From the NCBI GenBank assembly GCA_958295495.1, contig OY282352.1, positions 3,660,548 to 3,724,547 on the forward strand: DNA of 64,000 bases, given 5' to 3'. Under the pieces are notes generated by a model, which saw nothing but the letters and a program-made list of their open reading frames with translations, made no database searches and was not told the origin of the DNA. Of this stretch, positions 1 to 8,101 are shown in pieces. Position 1 is the first letter of the stretch. Every line of letters starts with the position of its first letter. This DNA comes from an uncultured Latescibacterota bacterium (lineage in GTDB: Bacteria; Latescibacterota; UBA2968; UBA8231). A program made the translations under genes and the position numbers.

Positions 1-102
1 GCACCCGACGACCGCGTCGCCCTGCGCGACCCGACCCAAGCGGCTGATCCCATCGGCGGCATGGACGCGACCTCCGAGGCACCCGCGCCCGCAATGCGGT
101 AA
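1..102 (+). CDS. 3' end of an unidentified CDS, possibly a membrane-fusion (HlyD/MacA-type) adaptor
   Basis: The first 33 codons read in frame to a TAA at 100-102, three bases before the start of the MacB-like permease gene, so the two are probably one operon. The visible peptide contains DDRVALRDPT and a Pro/Ala-rich tail. The ends of MacA/HlyD-type periplasmic adaptor proteins look like this, and such genes commonly precede a MacB permease. The functional domains lie outside the window, so the assignment rests on context and one short motif. Confidence 0.5.
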   Translation, partial: APDDRVALRDPTQAADPIGGMDATSEAPAPAMR

Positions 103-105
103 TCC

Positions 106-1353
106 ATGCAACTGCGCGAAACCGCCGCCTTGAGCTGGGTCGGGCTGCTCTCGCACAGGCTGCGGACCCTGCTGACCATGCTCGGCATCGTCTTTGGCGT
201 GGCCGCGGTCATCGCCATGCTGTCCATCGGCGAGGGCGCCAAACAGGAATCCCTCGAACAGATCCGCCAGATGGGCATTAGCAACATCATCGTCCAGCAC
301 TGGGAAAAAGACGAGGGCGAAGCGGGCGACGCCACCGACGCCGACCACAACCGCTCGGCCGGCCTGACGTGGGACGACGCTCGCTCGATCGCCGCGATAT
401 GCCTTTTGGCCGATTACGCAACCCCGCAGCGCGAGATCAAGGTCAAGGCCCAAGCCCAAGGCAACACCTTTCACACCATGGCGGTGGGCACGACGCCCTC
501 CTATCTGACCGTGCTCGACGCCCGCATGAAAAGCGGCGCGTTTTTCTCGGCCGCAGACGTGCGCGACGCCAAGCGCGTTTGCGTGTTGGGCGCGGATGCC
601 AAGCGCGCGCTGTTCTTTTTGGACGATCCCCTCGGTGGCCGGGTCAAAATCCGCAACCAGTGGTTTACGGTCATCGGCGTACTCGAAGACAAGGGCGCGG
701 CCGGCGGCAAAATTGGCGGCGTGCTCGAAGTGCGCAACACCGACGAGGACATCTACGTCCCGCTGACGGCCCTGCTCAACCGCTTCCACTCGGAGCCGGG
801 CGAGCCCGAACTGACCCAAATCACCGTCAAGATCCCCAACTCCGACCAATTGCCAGAGGCCGCGGCCATCGTCCGCACCATCCTCAACCGGCGGCATCGC
901 GGCGTTGAGGACTTCAAGATCGCCATTCCCGAAGAGCTGTTGCGCCAGAGCCAGAAAACCCAGCAGATCTTCAACATCGTCATGGGCTGCATCGCCGGCA
1001 TCTCCCTGTTAGTCGGCGGCATCGGCATCATGAATATCATGTTGGCCTCAGTGCTCGAGCGCACGCGCGAAATCGGCATCCGCCGCGCCTTGGGCGCGCG
1101 GCGGCGCGACATCCTCTCGCAGTTTTTGGTCGAATCGCTGCTGGTCAGCCTAATCGGCGGCCTGATTGGGGTGGTGCTGGGCTACGCCATCCCGGAAGTG
1201 ATCACCCTGTACGCGGGCTGGCGCACCATCGTCCAGCCTTGGACGATTGCCCTCGCCTTTGGGGTCTCGGCCGCGGTCGGCATTGGCTTTGGCATCTACC
1301 CGGCCCGCCAAGCCGCCCTCCTCAACCCCATAGACGCCCTGCGCTACGAATAG
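106..1353 (+). CDS. MacB/FtsX-family ABC transporter permease
   Basis: This 415-residue inner-membrane permease has the MacB layout: one N-terminal membrane helix (about residues 22-46, LLTMLGIVFGVAAVIAMLSI), a large periplasmic domain (about 50-285) and three C-terminal helices (about 290-405). The helix after the periplasmic domain carries the family signature GGIGIMNIMLASVLERTREI, followed by GIRRALGARRRDI. MacB-type transporters are mechanotransmission pumps that move lipoproteins, peptides or drugs with a periplasmic adaptor. No ATPase is fused to it and none is visible in the window; it may be encoded upstream. It starts three bases after the preceding stop codon. Confidence 0.9.
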   Translation: MQLRETAALSWVGLLSHRLRTLLTMLGIVFGVAAVIAMLSIGEGAKQESLEQIRQMGISNIIVQHWEKDEGEAGDATDADHNRSAGLTWDDARSIAAICLLADYATPQREIKVKAQAQGNTFHTMAVGTTPSYLTVLDARMKSGAFFSAADVRDAKRVCVLGADAKRALFFLDDPLGGRVKIRNQWFTVIGVLEDKGAAGGKIGGVLEVRNTDEDIYVPLTALLNRFHSEPGEPELTQITVKIPNSDQLPEAAAIVRTILNRRHRGVEDFKIAIPEELLRQSQKTQQIFNIVMGCIAGISLLVGGIGIMNIMLASVLERTREIGIRRALGARRRDILSQFLVESLLVSLIGGLIGVVLGYAIPEVITLYAGWRTIVQPWTIALAFGVSAAVGIGFGIYPARQAALLNPIDALRYE

Positions 1354-1416
1354 CCTTTTGACGAGGGCCGTCGCGTGGCCTTACTTACTCATTCCACCCG
1401 CAAGCGAGGAGGTCGC

Positions 1417-1605
1417 ATGATCCGCTTTAAGAGAGAAGCGATCGAACAGATGCTCGAAGAGCGCAAACCCGAAATCAACCTGACCACCTATCAGCACATC
1501 AAAAAGGCCATCGACCAAGGCACGGAGGACATGGACCCGTACACCCTGTCCAATATATGCCGCGACCTCAAGTGCCTGCCCACCGACATCGTCGAATATG
1601 TCTAA
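1417..1605 (+). CDS. Small Cro/C1-type helix-turn-helix-like protein
   Basis: This is a 62-residue protein. I chose the ATG at 1417 because it follows GCGAGGAGG at a good distance; a longer in-frame ORF from 1375 has no ribosome site. The ends match the small Xre family (YozG-like): it begins MIRFKREAIEQMLEE and ends with LSNICRDLKCLPTDIVEYV, the usual 'L..IC..L.C.P.D.. E' last helix. The middle is less typical, so DNA binding is likely but not certain. It is 63 bases after the permease gene and may be co-transcribed with it. Confidence 0.7.
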   Translation: MIRFKREAIEQMLEERKPEINLTTYQHIKKAIDQGTEDMDPYTLSNICRDLKCLPTDIVEYV

Positions 1606-1644
1606 GGGCCTCGTTGCTCTGCACAACCGCTCGGGCGCGCCCCA

Positions 1645-2013
1645 ATGCAGGCCCTAGGTCGTCATCTGCTCGTCGATCTCTACGGCTGCGACCGCGAGCG
1701 GCTCGACGACCCAGACTATATCGCAGCCGAGCTACAGGCCGCCGCTACAGCGGCCGGCACCTGCGTCTTGGGCACGGCGTTTCATCGCTTTAGTCCGGGT
1801 GGCGTCACCGGCGTACTCATCGTCCAAGAGAGCCACTTGGCCGTCCACACGTGGCCCGAGCGCGGTTATGCCGCCCTCGACCTCTTTACCTGCGGCCACC
1901 AGACCGACCCGTGGGCAGCCTATCAACGGCTCAAGCGCACCTTAGGCGCAACGCGGGACAATGTAGTGGAAGTCAGCCGAGGGTTGCACGCTGTTCCAGC
2001 GGTTAGTCATTAA
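1645..2013 (+). CDS. speH: S-adenosylmethionine decarboxylase proenzyme (class 1B)
   Basis: This 122-residue proenzyme decarboxylates AdoMet to provide the aminopropyl donor for spermidine synthesis. The self-cleavage and active-site residues are all present at the positions known from the Thermotoga enzyme: Ser63 in QESHLAVHTWPE (precursor of the pyruvoyl group, cleaved between Glu62 and Ser63), His68, and Cys83 in LFTCGH. The length is typical of the short bacterial/archaeal class. No spermidine synthase or arginine/ornithine decarboxylase gene is next to it here. Confidence 0.95.
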   Translation: MQALGRHLLVDLYGCDRERLDDPDYIAAELQAAATAAGTCVLGTAFHRFSPGGVTGVLIVQESHLAVHTWPERGYAALDLFTCGHQTDPWAAYQRLKRTLGATRDNVVEVSRGLHAVPAVSH

Positions 2014-2019
2014 ATCTCG

Positions 2020-2208
2020 TATTCGGGAAACTCACCGCCGGAATGTCCAAATCGGCGTCGTTGTAATTGGGTCGCAATACGCGCACCATCTCCGCAAACC
2101 AAGTATGTCCCGAAATTGGCCGCCTCTGCCTCGGTGAACTCAAAGGAGTGCTTGCACCGCTAAAGGCCCCTTGCTCGTGGCCGAACAATTCGCTCTCGAA
2201 TACAAACG
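2020..2208 (-). pseudogene. Chimeric gene remnant: sigma-54 activator piece joined to a DUF4159 piece
   Basis: On the minus strand an open frame reads VFESELFGHEQGAFSGA, the start of the AAA+ sigma-54 interaction region (GAFTGA loop), and then runs into a degraded copy of the DUF4159 gene next door. DNA at 2030-2148 is closely similar to 2638-2775 inside that gene, with an internal deletion near 2100 and a frame change. The piece has no start, no complete domain and no ribosome site. It is best read as recombination debris between a sigma-54 activator gene and a second copy of the neighbouring gene. Confidence 0.75.
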
Positions 2209-3549
2209 TCAATCCGCATCGACTAATTGCCGTGCCAATGACCCCTCCCGTGTCAACGCGTACACCACGAGATTCACCCCCAAATTATAGACCGACATCT
2301 CATCGACGCTGGAAATAAGAAATGGATTATTGCTTATATTATTTCTCAACCCCTCATCCCTCATCCGCTCGGCGGTTCCCGCCCAGAAATCGGCGTAGCC
2401 GCGCATCGAATACACCCCCACCAAGTGCTCCCCTACTACGATGCCTTCCAAATAGTCCGGGGTGCGTGGCGGGTAGTTTTGTTCGCCAACTATAAAGTGC
2501 ATATCGCGCATCCCGCGCGGCAGGCTATTTACATCGTAGAAGCAATGATAGATCGAATGGGTTGGCTCTAGACGGATAAACTGCCAGTCCTTCCATTCTT
2601 GAGAGCCCACCGCTTGCAAGCTGGCGCGAATCAGGGAACGCACCGCCGGAATGTCCAATTCGGTGTCGCTGTAATTGGATCGCAATACGCGCACAATCTC
2701 CGCAAACAGGAACCCGCCCGAAGTCAAATAGGCCCCGAGATTGGCCGCCTCCGCCTCGGTAAACTCAAAGGGCGCATTCGCCGTCAGCAGCACGAAGGGC
2801 ACCTGCAAAAGCTGCGGATCGTCGAGCCGAACCGCGTCGCGTACTTCGACGTGAACCTGCGTACTGGCGACCATCTTGTCGGCCAATCCGTGCAGCATCC
2901 GTTTTTCTGCCATCTGGCGCGTCTGAAGAAACAGGCGTGCCTCTGAAGCGATGTTTTCCCGTTCAGCCCGTTCGATGGACGGGCTATAAACATTGGACAT
3001 ATAGAGGAAGCCCTTGAGCTGACGCCGATCTTGGGGATCGACGACCACCATCGCCCGGTGCCGACCCGTGTCCAGCGCCTGCACATCCATCAGTTCCAAG
3101 GCCAAGTCAATCTCGTCGGCCCCCTGCCGCGTCCCTTCTAATGCCCCAACGCGCAGGTTCGGCCCAATGTGCCGAGCGGGGAAGTCCGGCACGGGCAGCA
3201 CCAGTCGCGCCGGCAGCGACGCGGTAGGCAACCTAAGAGCCGCTGACTTGAACACCGGCAGTGGGCGCGACGCCGACGGAGCCGGCCGCATGGCCACGAC
3301 CGGGGCGGCTTGGAGGGCCGGCCGGCGCACCAACGGACGCTGCCGGGGCCGTTGGCGGCGAGTGAGGATGCGCTGCGGCGGGCGTTTTTTGGTAAACTTC
3401 ACCATAATCGGCGGTAGCACGGGAAATTGGGTGACCCGCTCGCGGGGCGTGATGCCGAAAATCACCAGCAGATGCAAGGCCAGCGACAACGCCAAGCAAC
3501 GTTGCAGTGTTCTGTTTTTATGGAACGGTATCTTCCATGGATGTCTCAT
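2209..3549 (-). CDS. DUF4159 domain protein with TonB-like N-terminal anchor
   Basis: The 446-residue reading starts at the ATG at 3549, preceded by AGAAAGGGA; a longer frame upstream overlaps the neighbouring gene and has no signal. Residues about 15-33 form one membrane helix (CLALSLALHLLVIFGI), followed by a basic, proline-rich linker (about 40-110), as in TonB-type anchors. The C-terminal half is a DUF4159-like domain, with VYSPSIERAERENI and, later, EAANLGAYLTSGGFLFAE. The family is a ThuA/GATase-like fold often found near MoxR-type AAA ATPases; its reaction is unknown. It lies 17 bases after the VCBS protein gene and is probably its co-transcribed partner. Confidence 0.75.
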   Translation of the reverse strand: MRHPWKIPFHKNRTLQRCLALSLALHLLVIFGITPRERVTQFPVLPPIMVKFTKKRPPQRILTRRQRPRQRPLVRRPALQAAPVVAMRPAPSASRPLPVFKSAALRLPTASLPARLVLPVPDFPARHIGPNLRVGALEGTRQGADEIDLALELMDVQALDTGRHRAMVVVDPQDRRQLKGFLYMSNVYSPSIERAERENIASEARLFLQTRQMAEKRMLHGLADKMVASTQVHVEVRDAVRLDDPQLLQVPFVLLTANAPFEFTEAEAANLGAYLTSGGFLFAEIVRVLRSNYSDTELDIPAVRSLIRASLQAVGSQEWKDWQFIRLEPTHSIYHCFYDVNSLPRGMRDMHFIVGEQNYPPRTPDYLEGIVVGEHLVGVYSMRGYADFWAGTAERMRDEGLRNNISNNPFLISSVDEMSVYNLGVNLVVYALTREGSLARQLVDAD

Positions 3550-3566
3550 CGGCCCACGTCCCTTTC

Positions 3567-5786
3567 TCACGGCAGCTTCGTCGCCTTTTTCGCTTCCACC
3601 CGCCCGTCGATTTCCACCTGATAGACATACACCCCAGCGGCCACCCCCTTGCCCGCCGCGTCGCGGCCATCCCAAGTAAAACGATGCGTACCCGCCTCCA
3701 GCGTCCCTTGCCACACCTGCCGCACCCGACGACCCAACACGTCGTAGAGTGTCAAGGAGACCTGCCTTTGGTCCGTCGCCAAATCAAGGGGAATCACCAT
3801 TTGGGGGTTAAACGGATTGGGATAGCTGTCGCCGAGCCGATGTTGCACTGGCCGCGCTGCCGCTGGCGTCTGCACCGCGGTCATCTGCTCGGCCATCAGA
3901 TTCTCGAGCACATACATCCCGTCCATAGTATGCCCCCCCTCAGAAAGGCGACTCAACACGACCAAGTCCAAATCGCCGTCGCCGTCCACATCCCCCGGCA
4001 GCACCTCACTGCCATTGCCGACCAAGCGATGCCGCTCCATTTCCTTGGCAGGATTAAGGCCCCCACCCCATTCGACAAACACCCCAAAGCCCGACGCCCG
4101 ATCCCCGCCGACAAACACCCAGTCATCCACGCCATCGGCATTCAAGTCGCGCACCACCACCGGCGAGTGCAGAAACAGCCGCTCGTCATACAGCACCTCC
4201 GCTTCTACCCCACCCCCGGCTCCCCTTCGCTGCACGACCAAGCCCTTGACGCCTTCGGCCAAGACATTTATGAACGCCGTGAGCAAATCAACCTGCCCAT
4301 CGCCATCAAAATCGCCCGCTCGTAGAACAGGTCCTGCCAGAGCAAATTCATTAGGGTCGGAGTATGATGTATCCACCTCGAATTCCATATCGCCCACCTG
4401 TAAAACAGGCCTATATGCCTCGAACTCAACAAAATCGCCCCCCTGAAGATCGGTGCCCAAACCAGCCACTAGCCGCGGGACTACCCGTCCGGCTATTGGT
4501 TCCCACAGCACCTCCAGCACCCCATCGCCCGTAAAGTCGCCGATCTGAGAGGGCGAATGGTTTTCGGCGACCGCCACCTCGGAGGACGTCCACACCCCCT
4601 GCTCTACATCCCAGACTTCTAACGTGCTGCCCTCAAGCGTCGTCTCGCCTACAAATAACTCAACATCGCCATCGCCATCCCAATCCGCCATGTCCCGGAA
4701 CCAGCGATCAGGGATTTCCGTGAGCACCTCGATTTGGAGTTCCGGCCCCACAGCCCAAACCACTGTCGCGGTTTCACTGCTTCTAGAGAGCACGATCTCG
4801 TCTTGGCCATCGCCGGTCAAATCGCCGGCCAGCACCTCCAATATCACCCCTCTGGGAAGCTCATCGGGGCCGACCGCCGCCGTGCTAACAACCTTCTCTA
4901 CGCGTCCGGTCTTAAAGGCTCCCCTACCATCATTGAGGGCCATCACCCAGCCCTTTTTGGGGGTTGACTCCCTTAGCTGATAGTCCCAGACAGCGAAAAG
5001 GTCTAAGTCGCCATCCCCCTCCAAGTCCGTCAAGACGCCGGCCCTAGAGGTGGCAGTGAGGGGTCCCCCTAAACCCGGGGTAATCGGATAGAACACCGGC
5101 GGCGCAAAGCGCTCAGCCCCCTCAAAGCGGAAATACTCTACATAAGGAGGGGCTAATTCTCCCTGTAATAGCTCTTCAACCCCGGTCAACTCGATCCAGT
5201 CGATCTCAAACTCCCCGACCACGTCGCTCACGGATCGGGGAGGCTGAGTTATATCAAGCGGCTGCAAGACAAAACTCAGCCGAATATCCCGCAATAGCCC
5301 CTCCCATATTTTCTCGTCTTGGTCGGCAAGGGAGATATCCACTTCCTGCCACTCGGTGGTGTAAACGAAGTCCCGTCCTAGGAGTGCAAACCGGTTTACG
5401 TCTTCTGTATCCCAACCTGGACTTGTAAGGTTGTACTGGTTCGTCCAAGCGAGCCAAAAAGAACCTAACGTAGGCTTGTTATGGACCGTGCGGACCCGGG
5501 CTCGGACCCGATCAAAAAGACGCGAATCGTAGCCTATGGTAGAAGAAACCACTTCGACATCCGACGCAGGATAGGCACTCCTGGCCACGGAGGGCAAGAC
5601 ATTGATCCGCCACACGCCGTCTTCGACCACCCCCGGGAATAGGTTAAATTCATTCACTCCACCCCATGCGAGAGCTTTTTTGGCGGACCACCCTTGCGTC
5701 GTCCCATCGTCGAAATCCCACCGGATCGCCGCGGCGGAACCGCTCCATAGCGCAATGCCTGCAACAATGGCCAATAGCAACGTCAT
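3567..5786 (-). CDS. Secreted FG-GAP/VCBS repeat protein with C-terminal sorting domain
   Basis: This 739-residue protein has a signal peptide (residues 1-20, ending SGSAAA) and an N-terminal jelly-roll-like region containing WDFDDGTTQGW. About six FG-GAP/VCBS calcium-binding repeats follow, of the type DLEGDGDLDLF and DFDGDGQVDLL. The last 90 residues are a FlgD-like/type-IX-like sorting domain (SYPNPFNPQMVIPLDLA, YDVLGRRVRQVW, AGVYVYQVEIDG). Such proteins are exported and displayed on the surface. AAGGAGATA precedes the ATG. It is a tandem paralogue of the next gene upstream, with long stretches of near-identical sequence, and ends 17 bases before the DUF4159 gene. Confidence 0.88.
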   Translation of the reverse strand: MTLLLAIVAGIALWSGSAAAIRWDFDDGTTQGWSAKKALAWGGVNEFNLFPGVVEDGVWRINVLPSVARSAYPASDVEVVSSTIGYDSRLFDRVRARVRTVHNKPTLGSFWLAWTNQYNLTSPGWDTEDVNRFALLGRDFVYTTEWQEVDISLADQDEKIWEGLLRDIRLSFVLQPLDITQPPRSVSDVVGEFEIDWIELTGVEELLQGELAPPYVEYFRFEGAERFAPPVFYPITPGLGGPLTATSRAGVLTDLEGDGDLDLFAVWDYQLRESTPKKGWVMALNDGRGAFKTGRVEKVVSTAAVGPDELPRGVILEVLAGDLTGDGQDEIVLSRSSETATVVWAVGPELQIEVLTEIPDRWFRDMADWDGDGDVELFVGETTLEGSTLEVWDVEQGVWTSSEVAVAENHSPSQIGDFTGDGVLEVLWEPIAGRVVPRLVAGLGTDLQGGDFVEFEAYRPVLQVGDMEFEVDTSYSDPNEFALAGPVLRAGDFDGDGQVDLLTAFINVLAEGVKGLVVQRRGAGGGVEAEVLYDERLFLHSPVVVRDLNADGVDDWVFVGGDRASGFGVFVEWGGGLNPAKEMERHRLVGNGSEVLPGDVDGDGDLDLVVLSRLSEGGHTMDGMYVLENLMAEQMTAVQTPAAARPVQHRLGDSYPNPFNPQMVIPLDLATDQRQVSLTLYDVLGRRVRQVWQGTLEAGTHRFTWDGRDAAGKGVAAGVYVYQVEIDGRVEAKKATKLP

Positions 5787-5797
5787 AGCCTATCTCC

Positions 5798-7924
5798 TTA
5801 TGGCAGCTTCGTCGTCTTTTTCGCTTCCACCTGCCCGTCGATTTCGACCTTATAGATATACACCCCGGCAGCCACCCCCTTACCCGCCTCGTCGAGGCTA
5901 TCCCACACAAACCGATGACTCCCCGCCCGCAGCGGACCGTCCCACAACTGCCGCACTCGACGACCCAATACGTCGTAGAGTGCCAAGTGGACCTGCTTTT
6001 GGTCGGTCGCCAAATCAAGGGGAATCACCATCGCGGGATTGAACGGATTGGGATAGGCATTGCCCAGCCGATGCTGTACTGGCCGGCCCGCTGCCGCTGG
6101 CGTCAGCACCGCGGTCGGCTGCTCGCTCAGCGAACTCTTGAGCAGATGCACTCCACCCAAGATCGGATCCAACACCACCAAATCGAGATCGCCGTCGCTA
6201 TCCATATCCCCGCAGAGCACGGATCGCCCACTGCCCTCCAGCCGATGCCGCTCCCCTTCTTGAGTAGGGTTGACGCGCCCACCCCATTCGACGAACACCC
6301 CAAAGCCCGAGACGCGATCCCCGCCGATAAACACCCAGTCCTCAATCCCATCGGCGTTGAGGTCGCGCACCACCACCGGCGAGCGCCGCAACAGCCGATC
6401 ATCATATAGCACCTCCGCTTCTAGGCGGTCTCCGGCTCCCTTTCTCTGCAAGACGAGTCCCTTGCTCTCTTCGATTAGATCGGATGTGAACTCCGTGAGC
6501 AAATCCACCTGCCCATCGCCGTCAAAATCGCCCACCCCTAACAGCACCATCCTCTCAGCCAATTCAAAGACCTCGCTCTCCTGAAACTCCTCATCCAAGG
6601 CCCTCACCCCCACAATCCACCTATTCTCCCGCCCGGTGCCCTGCGTCCACAACACGTCGAGTCGTCCATCGCCGGTAAAGTCGCCGGTCTGAGCAAACGA
6701 ATGGGTTTGGGAAATCGCCACCTCCGTGGCGGTCCACACGCCTTGGGCGACATCCCAGACCGCTAACGTGCTTTCATACTCCGCTCTACCTGTGAGCGCC
6801 TCCTCTAAAGTGCCTTCATACGTCGTCTCCCCGACAAATAATTCGACCCGGCCGTCGCCATCCCAATCGCCCACACCCCGAAGCCCTCTATCGACCTGCA
6901 CGAGCACCTCGACTTGGAGTTCCGAGTCGATAGACCAAACCTCGATTGAGGGGTCATGGTTGCTTCTTGATATCGCGATTTCGTCTTGACCATCGCCGGT
7001 CAAATCGGCACCAAGCACCCTTAAGACTGCCCCCCCTTCAGCTACTTCTTCTATAACAGGCCCCCGTTCCAAGGCCCCGCGCCCGTCATTGACGGCCATC
7101 AGCCAGCCCGCTTTCGTCTTAGGAACCCCATACTTATTCTCTGTTTGCGTTTCCCAGAGGGCGAAAAGGTCTAAGTCGCCATCGCCATCCAAGTCCGTCA
7201 ACACGCCGCCCTTATAATCACCCATATACTCCCCTCCCAAAGGTGCTTCCCCAATGCCCGGGGCAATCGGATAGAAAACCGGCGGGGCGAAAAGACCGGC
7301 CCCCGCAAAGCGGAAGTAGTACTCTACCGGCGGCGGCGGCAGTTCCCCCTCTAAAAGCTCGCCCACGCCGGTCAACTCAATCCAGTCGATCTCAAACGAC
7401 TGGATAACCTCGGTATCCAAATCAAAAGCCAGTACAAAACCGAGCTGAACATTTCTCAACAGGCCCTCCCAGCCGTCGCGACCCGCCAACGGGAACTCCA
7501 CTTCCTGCCACTCGGTGGTATAGACTGTTTGTCCTCCTACTGAGTGGGTAAAGAAAAAGAAATCTCCTAAACCTGAAGAGTTGTCCCACGTGATCCAAAA
7601 AGTACCCTCTGTCGGGTGGTCATGGACGGTGCGGAACCGGACGCGGACGTAGTCGAACAGGCTCGAATCGTACCCGATAGGCGGAGAAACCACTTCGACG
7701 CCCGCCCGGGAGGTGTACAAACTCTTGGTGACGGCCGGATCGACCCGGATCCGCCACACGCCGTTGTCAACCATCGCTGGAAACTGGTTAAATTCACGCG
7801 TCCCCCATACAAAAGCTTCTTTGGCGGACCACCCTTGCGTCGTCCCATCGTCGAAATCCCACTTGATCGCCGCGGTGGGGCTGCTCCACAGCACAAGGCC
7901 GGCAACAACAGCAACTTTCAGCAT
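5798..7924 (-). CDS. Secreted FG-GAP/VCBS repeat protein with C-terminal sorting domain (paralogue)
   Basis: I start this 708-residue protein at the ATG at 7924, where GGAAAGAAGTG and the signal peptide MLKVAVVAGLVLWSSPTAA fit; the longer frame reaches into the IS element. It shares the layout of its neighbour: WDFDDGTTQGWSAKEAF near the N-terminus, repeated Asp-rich FG-GAP blades (DLDGDGDLDLF, DFTGDGRLDVL), and a sorting tail with AYPNPFNPAMVIPLDLA. The two genes are 11 bases apart and arose by tandem duplication. An IS4-type element now sits 76 bases upstream and has probably separated this operon from older upstream sequence. Confidence 0.88.
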   Translation of the reverse strand: MLKVAVVAGLVLWSSPTAAIKWDFDDGTTQGWSAKEAFVWGTREFNQFPAMVDNGVWRIRVDPAVTKSLYTSRAGVEVVSPPIGYDSSLFDYVRVRFRTVHDHPTEGTFWITWDNSSGLGDFFFFTHSVGGQTVYTTEWQEVEFPLAGRDGWEGLLRNVQLGFVLAFDLDTEVIQSFEIDWIELTGVGELLEGELPPPPVEYYFRFAGAGLFAPPVFYPIAPGIGEAPLGGEYMGDYKGGVLTDLDGDGDLDLFALWETQTENKYGVPKTKAGWLMAVNDGRGALERGPVIEEVAEGGAVLRVLGADLTGDGQDEIAISRSNHDPSIEVWSIDSELQVEVLVQVDRGLRGVGDWDGDGRVELFVGETTYEGTLEEALTGRAEYESTLAVWDVAQGVWTATEVAISQTHSFAQTGDFTGDGRLDVLWTQGTGRENRWIVGVRALDEEFQESEVFELAERMVLLGVGDFDGDGQVDLLTEFTSDLIEESKGLVLQRKGAGDRLEAEVLYDDRLLRRSPVVVRDLNADGIEDWVFIGGDRVSGFGVFVEWGGRVNPTQEGERHRLEGSGRSVLCGDMDSDGDLDLVVLDPILGGVHLLKSSLSEQPTAVLTPAAAGRPVQHRLGNAYPNPFNPAMVIPLDLATDQKQVHLALYDVLGRRVRQLWDGPLRAGSHRFVWDSLDEAGKGVAAGVYIYKVEIDGQVEAKKTTKLP

Positions 7925-7991
7925 GATAGCATCACTTCTTTCCAACTGTAAGAGGCTGACCAACAGCGTACTCTCCGTGAAATGAGGAAAA

Positions 7992-8000
7992 GGGGCCGAC
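7992..8000. repeat. Target-site duplication of the IS element, left copy
   Basis: GGGGCCGAC lies immediately outside the left terminal repeat and is repeated exactly at 9167-9175 outside the right one. Nine bases is a usual duplication length for IS10/IS50-like members of the IS4 group. Confidence 0.9.
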
Positions 8001-8018
8001 CTAAGTACACGACAGTAA
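8001..8018 (+). repeat. Left terminal inverted repeat of the IS4-family element
   Basis: CTAAGTACACGACAGTAA is the exact reverse complement of bases 9149-9166. The match stops on the inner side at 8019. Confidence 0.93.
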
Positions 8019-8101
8019 TCTAAGTTGTGGTACAGCCCCGATTTAGGTTTATTTGTAATCGCCGAAGATTGCATCTAAATCCTAAACACAGGAGCTGTAC
8101 C

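Noticed and set aside
369..908. Long open frame overlapping the MacB-like permease in another frame
   Set aside because: Low-complexity Arg/Pro-rich translation without a ribosome site; a shadow of the permease gene in high-GC DNA.
8027..8101. Longer transposase start at 8027
   Set aside because: No ribosome site; the GTG at 8102 is preceded by AGGAGCTG and begins the conserved part of the protein.
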